From Persicaria tinctoria (Eukaryota > Streptophyta > Magnoliopsida > Caryophyllales > Polygonaceae), in NCBI GenBank assembly GCA_037127255.1, contig JBANSL010000009.1, forward strand, positions 2,352,001 through 2,416,000: a stretch of 64,000 nt of DNA, given 5' to 3'. The translations under genes were made by a program, and so were the position numbers. Position 1 is the stretch's first letter; each line of letters begins with the position of its first letter. The notes under the pieces were generated by a model. That model worked only from the letters and a program-made list of their open reading frames with translations, was not told the origin of the DNA and did not search any database. Below are positions 42,599 to 51,500 of this stretch, piece by piece.

Positions 42599-45500
42599 CA
42601 AGAGGGGGAGGCGGCGGTAGCAGGGGGTGGCGGCGGCGGCTGGGCTGGCGGCGACGGCTAGGGATTGCGGCGGCGGCGGCTTGGGGCTGCCCTCCTACAT
42701 CACGCCTCTCTTCCCCTCCCCTTTTGGGTTGAGGCGCTTCACATGGCCACCTATCTCCACAATATACTTTCATCCAAAGCCATTGACAACTCCATCCCGA
42801 CCTTGGCACTCTACAAGCGCTACCCCTCTTACGATCACATTAGAGTATTTGGATGTCTCTGTTTTCCCAACATGAGTGCCACCACCCCTCACAAGCTATC
42901 CCCACGATCCACTAAATGTGTCTTCTTGGGCATCTCCCCACACCATCGAGGCTACCGTTGTCTTCGCTTGGATACAAATCGGGTTGTCACTTCGCGCCAT
43001 GTGATTTTCGACGAACAGACCTTCCCCTTCGCCACACCACCCACCCCTGCTTTCAACAAGCATCATCCGGAACCAACCCCCCGCCCAAAACCCCCACCCA
43101 AATCGATTGGCGGCGGACGCCGCAACACATGCGGCGGGTACACCCCCCCCCCCCCCCCGGCAGTGGCCGTCGCACCCCCGCCGCACCCCCCCCCCCCCCC
43201 CCCCGCCCATCCCGCAGCACCCCTTGCGGCGGGTACACCCCCCCCCCCCCCGGCAGCTCCCGCCGCACCCCACTGCCCCCCTCTTTCCCCTTCAGCAGGC
43301 AACCCCTCTTAACCACCAACCTCCGCTTGCACCCCCTGCCCATTCCATGAAGACCCGGCCGCAGTCCGGCATCTTCAAACCTAACCCCAAATACAACCTT
43401 CTCACTCCGTCTCCCGACATATCTCCTCTCCCCAAATCACCCCACAAGGCCTTACAGGACCCGAACTGGCAAGCCGCCATGATGGATGGGTTTAGTGCTC
43501 TTATTAAAAATGACACGTGGGACCTCGTTCCAAGGCCTCGGGACACTAATATCATTAACTGCATGTGGTTGTTCAAGCATAAGTACAGGTCAGACGGAAC
43601 TCTAGAGCGACACAAGGCTCGGCTAGTGGTCAACGGCAAGTCACAGGAGGTTGGGGTTTACTGTGATGAGACTCTCAGCCCGGTCGTCAAACCAGCTACC
43701 ATCTGCACAGTTCTGAGCATCGCCCTCACTAAGGATTGGCCTATCCATCAGCTTGACATCAAGAATGCCTTCCTTCACGGCAACCTTCAGGAGACTGTGT
43801 ATATGCATCAGCCGCCAGGCTTCTATGATCGCACCCACCCATCTTACGTCTGCCTTCTCCGGAAGTCTCTCTATGGGTTGAAACGGGCGCCTTGCGCCTG
43901 GTATCAGCGGTTCGTCACGTACCTCACTGGCATTGGATTTCAGGGCAGTCAGTCTGATCACTCCCTTTTTGTGTTCCACTCAGGGTCCGACACTGCCTAT
44001 CTTCTCCTGTACGTTGATGACATCGTGCTCACCGCTTCCTCTACATCGCTCCTGTCTAGGCTGATGACCCTGTTGCGATCAGAGTTCGCCATGACTGATC
44101 TCGGTTCCCTGAGCTACTTCCTTGGGGTCGCTGTGTCACGCACTCCTACTACCCTGTTCCTTCATCAGCAGAAGTACGCTCTTGAGATCGTCGACAAAGC
44201 CGGCATGACGTCTTGCAAACCCGCCACCACCCCTGTCGACTGCAAGTCCAAGCTCGACACTGCCTCCAGTCCTAAGGTTGAGGATCCTACAGCCTACCGC
44301 AGTCTGGCCGGTGCTCTCTAGTATTTGACATTCACCAGACCGGACATTGCCTTCGCCGTACAGCAGATCTGCTTATACATGCATGATCCCCGCGAGCACC
44401 ATCTTCAGGCGCTCAAGAGGATAATCAGGTACATCAAGGGCACCTCTGACATGGGTTTACATCTCGCTCGCAGGAGGTTTGACTCCCTCACCGCCTATTC
44501 TGACGCTGACTGAGCGGGTTGTCCTGAAACTCGACGCTCTACATCTGGTTTCGCAGTGTACCTGAGCGACAATCTGGTCTCGTGATCCTCCAAGCGCCAG
44601 GCCACCATCTCCCGCTCGAGTGCCGAGGCTGAGTATCGTGGTGTTGCCAATGTCGTCGCTAAGACCTGCTGGCTCCGCAACCTTCTCTGCGAACTCCGGG
44701 TTCCCCTTCGATCGGCTACACTGGTCTACAGCGACAATGTCTCCGCTGTTTACATGTCGTCGAACCCAGTTCAGCACCAACGGACGAAGCATATCGAAAT
44801 TGACATCCATTTCGTCAGAGAGAAGGTCGCCCTAGGCCAGGTCCGAGTTCTTCATGTCCCTTCCGCACATCAGTATGCGGACATTTTCACAAAAGGCTTA
44901 CCTACTCCTCTTTTTACTTCTTTTCGTTCCAGTCTTGCTATTCGCTCACCTCTAGCTGTGACTGAGGGAGGATGTTAGCATTATATTATTTATACATGTA
45001 CAGTTACCATTGTACCCTTAGGGTTTTCACCCATTGATATATATACAGGAGTAGGCCTCTGAGATCCGTCAAGGACTCAGTTCTCCAAACACTTACATCC
45101 ACTACTTCCTCCATAGTCTCAACCGCTCAACCACCCAACTCCTTGGCGGTTCCATAGGGATTGAAGGTTGTCCAGTTTTCAACCGGAGGTTTTCAGACGT
45201 GCCCTTCCTCCTCACAATGTTGGTTCTTTTAGTTCTACTTGCCTTCCACTTGCTCTTTTTTTGTGTTGAACTTCATATTGAGGATGGGTACTTTTGTAAT
45301 GGCGCCCATCGCAGTTCTTCTTTCGCTTCTCAGAGACACGTCACTCAGGTAACTCTCTCTGTCCCATTCCCCGATCAAATTCGATTCTTCACTTGATTCA
45401 GAAATCGATCATTTCGATTAGGTTTTCTTCATGTCCAATATTTGATCACCGTCAGTCTAATTTCGTCATTCAATTTAGGGATTTTGGGGAAATTTGGTCC

Positions 45501-48500
45501 TTTCTTTAATTAATTTCTCTTCTGCGATTCTGTTTTGATGCGAATTTGTGCAAACCTGAAAAATCAACAGAGTCTGGTTTTGTTGATCGATGTACGTCTG
45601 ATTTTTAATTGGGCACAAATTTCTTTTCAGAATTGAGCCAAGATGAGGTTGAAGATGTGCAGTTTAAGCTGGTATGCAACTTTAGAATGCTCATTTTCTC
45701 CTTGCCTTTAATCAAAGCACGCCCTTTAAGGAAGTTTCGTCGGTTGCTTGAAAGATGATTTAAAAGATAGATGCAGTACTATTAACCATTATCACAGGGG
45801 AGCGTTCGGCCCATCCACAGAAGGTATGTGTTCTTTTTTTTTTCTCATCTGCTTTTGTCAAAGATTTCTAAGTTGATTATTCCGCTTTGCAAATTTCTTC
45901 TGCTCATATTAATCAATATACTGCTCAAGTACTAGGGGTAATATTTGCATTGCTAGAAGATTCAGATGGTTCATTTAAGTTGACTGCAGTTTCATGTTTG
46001 CAAACAGTGAGTCTCCTACCCTTCTGCATCGTCAGTGCTGAGTTAATTTAATCTGGAATATGTATTATATGTTAAATTTTTCATTCAATGGAAGATTCTT
46101 GAGACATCATCCAATGAAGATGTAGAACCAATCTTTTTCAACCTTTTTGTGCGGCTTTGGGATCTTCAAGTATGTTCCTTTCTTATCAATGTTTAGCTCA
46201 GTCACTTCTATTTGGTCCAATTCTGATGTTTTTATTAGCTTTAAAAGGTATAATACCATGCAACAAATGAAAATAGCTTCAAAAGGTATAATACCAAAAC
46301 TCTGAAAATGTGCAAAATTGTAATGCAAGTTTCTTGAATGTGTACTTCCTTTGTGGGAATTTGATTTGATGCTCTGTTGGTCACTTTTGAGTAGAAGTAC
46401 ACAACGTTTGAATTGTGGAATTTTGCTGTCATATGTGTTGTGGGTAACAGAGTTACTCCCTTTTTTAGTCAGGTTAGCCATGACCCTATGATTATTGCCT
46501 ACCTTTTAATACTTCGTTAGGTGGGCTTAATGCTTATGGATAATTTAAGTTCAATGTTTACACTCTTTAATGTTTTTTGTATAGTGGTTCCATTGCTTTC
46601 CACTGATTTCATCTGGAGTCCAAAATGAAAAACCATTTCCAAGGTGTGATGTACCTTGTGGTCAAGTTTCGGTTTCTCACAAAAGTTGCAGGTTTAGTGA
46701 GGACATGAAGTAAGGAGGCAGTTTGCAAAGAGAGTGATAAAGGTTTGGCAACCAGTGAGGCCAAATATTGCACAGGAGATGATGTTAGTGTTGCAGGCAG
46801 CGGATGAGGATGAAGGTATGTGCTGGGAGGGCTGAGAAGGGTCAGAAAATGGGGGAACTAAAAGAAAAATGTTTTAAATTGGCTAGGTTGCAGGTGGACT
46901 CGGATCAACTAGAGGGGGTTGAAATCCTTGGTAATTGTGCTCCTGTTGCTGCGTGTAGGGATGTTGTTCCTGCCTCACCTCCCAAGTGTACAAGTGATAG
47001 AAAGATGCAACACTGTATCTCCAAGAAGTACAATAGGATGAGTAGGAAGGCCGCTGGGGAGGCACGAGTTGCTATCATTGCTATGCAGGAAGCCGACAAG
47101 GATGAGTTCCTTTGTGGTTTTCTTGAAGGTGAGTGCGGCGAAAGCGAACAAAATGGAAGCCCAGGGGAATCTCCGTTGGAGTACTTGATCAATAAGGTGA
47201 TTACCAGCTTACCACCCATTGTAGTCAAAAGGAAAAATTGAACAAGTAAATGACAATTTAGACAGGTTGCATGGGTAAGGTTTACTGGATCGAATAGGGA
47301 TTGCCCTTTTTTTTAATTTATGGAATGTATACCTTCTATTTTGTGATTAACTGACCATAGGTTAACCACGTAAGCTTGACCTGTTCATCTGATATAGGCC
47401 GTCGTTGTGAGTTGTGACCATTGTAGAAAAGTGCACAATTAGCAGCAGTGAGTCCAACATGTATTGTTGTTATCAGGGTGGTTCCTTTAGGGTTTGAGGG
47501 GATGCTGAACTTCTATGCTCTTCTCTGATTTATGACGTTGTGTATTGCTATTTTGTATTCATCTTCATCACGAGGTTGCTCTGCTGATTCTCATGGCTTA
47601 TTTAGCATATATGATGGCCGAAGTAAGTTTAATTTTTAAAAACTAAGAGCTCCCTAATGTATCGCCCTCTCTCCACAAGTTCTGTCAATTTTTTGTTCTG
47701 TAAAGACGGATGCTTCACCTATGAATATTTACCCAGCAGTAGCGTCGGCTTCTATTTGTTCAGTGAGTTTGTCATATATATCACCACATTTTAGTGTCAA
47801 AATTGAAGCATTTCGAAACCATAGAGCAAGAATTTATTTTTAGAATAGAGAACTTGGGATTTCCAGTGTTTAGAGTGAGTATACTATCTTACACGTTCTG
47901 TTTTTTTTACATATACTTTTGGAATTAGATTGTGATTGCTCTGGCCATGTCCGATTGATCTGCGAAGTGCTAATGTGAGCACGGCATGGAAGGATGATGA
48001 AGCCGAAAGACTCGGATACAATAAATGCTTTAAGAAAGGGTTAATAGTCTCTGCCCTTCTATGTTTATTCTTCAATTCCCTACCCATTCTTATTCCAATT
48101 AGCTTCCACACTTGATGCTTTGTCGTACTTTTATCCTTGCATAATTGCCTTGATATAATTGTCATACTTTTATCCTTGCATAATTGCCTTGATATAATTG
48201 TCATACTTTTATCCTTGCATAATCTCCAAACTTTAACTTAATGACTGAAATTCTAAACTTTACCCTAATCATAGACAGAGGCGGGGAGTGAAAGAAAATA
48301 TCATGGTAGGTTTGCTGCATAAGGAGGGGAATGGGGAGGAGTGTTGCTGGGATTTGCTGGAATATACTTGCTTCTAACTCACAAGTAGTACTTGTAAACT
48401 GAGTGATAGTATCACAAGTACCACTTAAAATTTAATTTCTATTGTTCTGGAAATAAAGATGAATAAATTCTCTCATGCAAGCTACTTTGTGAAATCATGA

Positions 48501-51500
48501 TGATCTCATGCTGCCATGTATCTTCTTAATACATGATTTGTGAATTGCATAATCATATCATATTCGTAAAACGTCAAAAGGGTGTTGGTGCCAAAAGAGC
48601 TCTTAAAAGTCTCCTATTTAATGGTGGGCCAATTGAAAGTGCGTCTCAGGTAAATCTTGTTTCTTATATGTGTTCTATACTTAGAATTTCATTTATTTAC
48701 TTTTCATGTAATGTTACAAGGAGTTTTGGTCTAAACAACAGTGTTTTCTCCCGAAACAACAGTGTCTTTCATGTGATGACACTAACAATTTGTTTTTTCA
48801 AAAAATCGATGCCATTGCAATCTACTATTGCTAAATTTTGGAGTTTCAGCCCTAAAAATGTAGGATATTGGATATCTGGATGTTAAAGAATTAGTCGAGA
48901 GAGAATTTTGATTCCTCTCAGCCAGACTAATTAGGGTTGTAGCATTGAGGCACGAGGATATATTGCTATAATGAAGCCAGCATGAAGCACACAACTTTAA
49001 TGAAGAAACAATCAACGAGAAAGGGCAATTAGACAACTTAAGACATGTTTTTTTATTCATAAATATGGAATAGTGATCAGAGAGAGGTAATTGCTAAAAG
49101 TTGTAAAAGAAGGCCATGAGAAAAACCTTAAAAGCCCACCCAAGAAAGAGCGTGAGATGGAAGAATCTTCAACAGGAGTGGTAGGTTTTCCTAGAATTGA
49201 AAGGATAAAGCACTGATTTGTTGATGGAGTTATCATAAATTAGTAGTCAGTTCATCGTTAATGATGCATCCTAGAGAATTGATCCTCTATTTTGACTTTA
49301 TTATAAGGCCAAATTGCCGGATTGGTATAAAAAAGGTACCACAGACGACAGATTGGTATAAAAAAGACTTCAAGCGACAAATAGGTATAAAAAACAATAT
49401 CAATGCGACAAATTGGTATATTTTCCTTTAAAAATTGATTTTTAATAAATTAAGTGAATTTATATCCCTACAACTTATTTCCATTTAAAAATATAAACAA
49501 TTAAAATAATATACATTCTATTTTTAATATTTTAAGTTTTATATTTAAATTTTATACTCAAATAAATTTAAAAATCTATTTGAATCATATTTTTTAAAAT
49601 ATATAGATATTTAAAAACTTGATTTATATATCGATACCAACTCTCCCATTTTGTTATTGAAAATGTTTATAAAGTTTAAAAATATTTTATAGATGACATT
49701 TTAATTAAAATCAAAATAAGTTTATAAAGCATTAACATTATATAAATTTTAATGAGATTTTGAGTTTAATAATTAATGTTAAATTTAATGTAACAATTTA
49801 TTTAATTTGTAAACATCTACATTGTATGCCAAGTGAAAAAATATATTTTAAAAAACATTAATCTCAACCTTCCAAATAAATTCCAGGTTATTTTTTTTCC
49901 CAAAAGTTTGCTTAAATTTTGAAATGAAATTCAACAAAATCTTCAAATTTTATAATCCCCACTAATATAATTATACATTATAAATTTTTTTTTTATAGAT
50001 TTATTTTATCCTACCGATCTAATGTTTCATTAAAAATAAATAAGTTGATTTATTAATTGAATTGGAAAATTGGATTTTTTAAGGAAAATATACCAATTTG
50101 TCGCACTTGTGTCATTTTTTATACCTATTTGTCGCTCTAAGTTTTTTTAATACCAATCCGTCGTTTGTAGTACTTTTTTTATACCAATCTGGTAATTTGG
50201 CCTTTATTATAATGGTATTGGTTCGGAGTTGGGACATTTTGTGGATGATGTCAGTGGTTGTTATTGTCAAGTTATAAGTTGTGTTACAATGGAAAGGGAA
50301 ATGAAAAGATGCAAACAGAGGAGCATCATTTCCAATGATAATAACCAGTTTACCATAATTTAACCATAAGGATATGTGCATCTGCATTTCTGTGTTACTG
50401 AGTTTTCAAATGAAATTGAAACAGGAAATGCTGCACATGTGATGTTTTCGTGTAACATAGGTTATGAGTAGTCTTCACGGTCAGCTTAATTATATTATTT
50501 TTTTATTCAATTCCTCCTTGGACAAGTAACTATAATTCTATTGCTACTGCTTAATGTATGTTCTTTGAATATGATTTGTGTCATTATCAGTAACATAGGC
50601 TTTTGTGTAACATAGGTTATCAGTGAACATTAAAATATTTTCTCATCATGTGTCATCATCTGTTTTGTTTTTTATGTTCTTTGAATATGATCTGTTTCAT
50701 TATACTTTATGTGGTCTTTGCTTCCACCTTCCTGCAGATATTCTAATGCAATGCTCTAGAGGAAAATCTTATCTGTTTTTCTGTTCAACCAGAAAGGGAG
50801 CACAAGGAGTAGCACAGAAAATCTATCAGGCAACAATGAACTTTGGACATTTGATTCCATTTATCGAAACAAAAGAGCAACAACAAAGAAGTTTTTCAGA
50901 ATGTATGAGGATGTATTATGTAATATATAAACTTTTGGTCACATATTATTCCAATGGTCATTTTCTTTGCGATGGTTATCAATTTTGATAATTTATCGTT
51001 ATTTTCTCCTGTCCATATTTATATGAAATTTCTTATTTATTAGTATCAATTTATAATACTTTAGGAAGTAATGTCGTTGTTTGGTTAAATTGTCGTTTGT
51101 GCTACATTGTTTGAATATTCGATCTTTGATAAACATTATATCCTTTCATTTTAAAGGGTCCAAGAAATATAGAGATTGGATAGGAAACGCTTCATATATT
51201 CTGTATAACATTATATTAATATCATACGATAAAAAGATTTGTACCCGTGCCTAAGGCACGGGCCTTACACTAGTTCATATAACAGCCCTATATATATGAT
51301 ATGTATACATAAAAAATAATTTTTTTATCTATAAATGTATTAGAAAAAATCTTAAATTTGTGATTTAAATAGTCAATTTTTGTAGGAAAAAACAAAAATT
51401 ATTTAAAAAATTAGATTTTTTTTTATATATTTATATAAGGAAAAAACAAAATTTATAATAAAATTAGATTATATATATAGGACATAATGTTTTTGTTTAA

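Larger units (their letters stand above)
42149..45097 (+). mobile_element. Recent, internally rearranged copia with 125-bp LTRs
   Basis: LTRs 42149-42273 and 44973-45097 appear identical and start TGTTAGCATTATATT. TCCAC duplications lie at 42144-42148 and 45098-45102. The primer site TGGTATCAGAG (42274) and polypurine TGAGGGAGGA (before 44973) are present. The interior is only 2.7 kb: a gag start in reverse orientation, then integrase tail, RT and RNase H in forward orientation. Most of gag, protease and the integrase core are missing. Confidence 0.93.
41385..51273 (+). mobile_element. Gene-capturing Helitron, 9.9 kb
   Basis: The 5' end TCTATCTATACAAACC follows A 41384; a start 4 bp later, also after A, is possible. 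The 3' end has hairpin CCCGTGCC-TAA-GGCACGGG (51244-51262), seven bases, then CTAG (51270-51273), followed by T. This is the Helitron terminal structure and AT target rule. No Rep/helicase is encoded. Between the ends lie plus-strand pieces of a GH9 endoglucanase (with promoter-like leader from about 41400), a HEAT-repeat protein, unidentified exons and a MER3-like helicase, still with intron-like junctions. A copia (42149-45097) and a MITE (49306-50203) inserted later. Confidence 0.82.
41033..51290 (+). mobile_element. hAT-type MITE split by a Helitron
   Basis: Begins TAGGGGTGTTATTCGAG and, reverse complemented, ends TAGGGCTGTTATATGAA. The flanks are CATATATG (41025-41032) and TATATATG (51291-51298), 7 of 8 matching. 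Its own sequence is only 41033-41384 plus 51274-51290, full of GAGCTCGA-type words. It lies in intron 3 of the receptor-like kinase. Confidence 0.72.

Noticed and set aside
42269..43350. Long Pro- or Gly-rich frames on both strands
   Set aside because: They are translations of C, G, GGC and CCG runs; only the gag and pol blocks within them are real.
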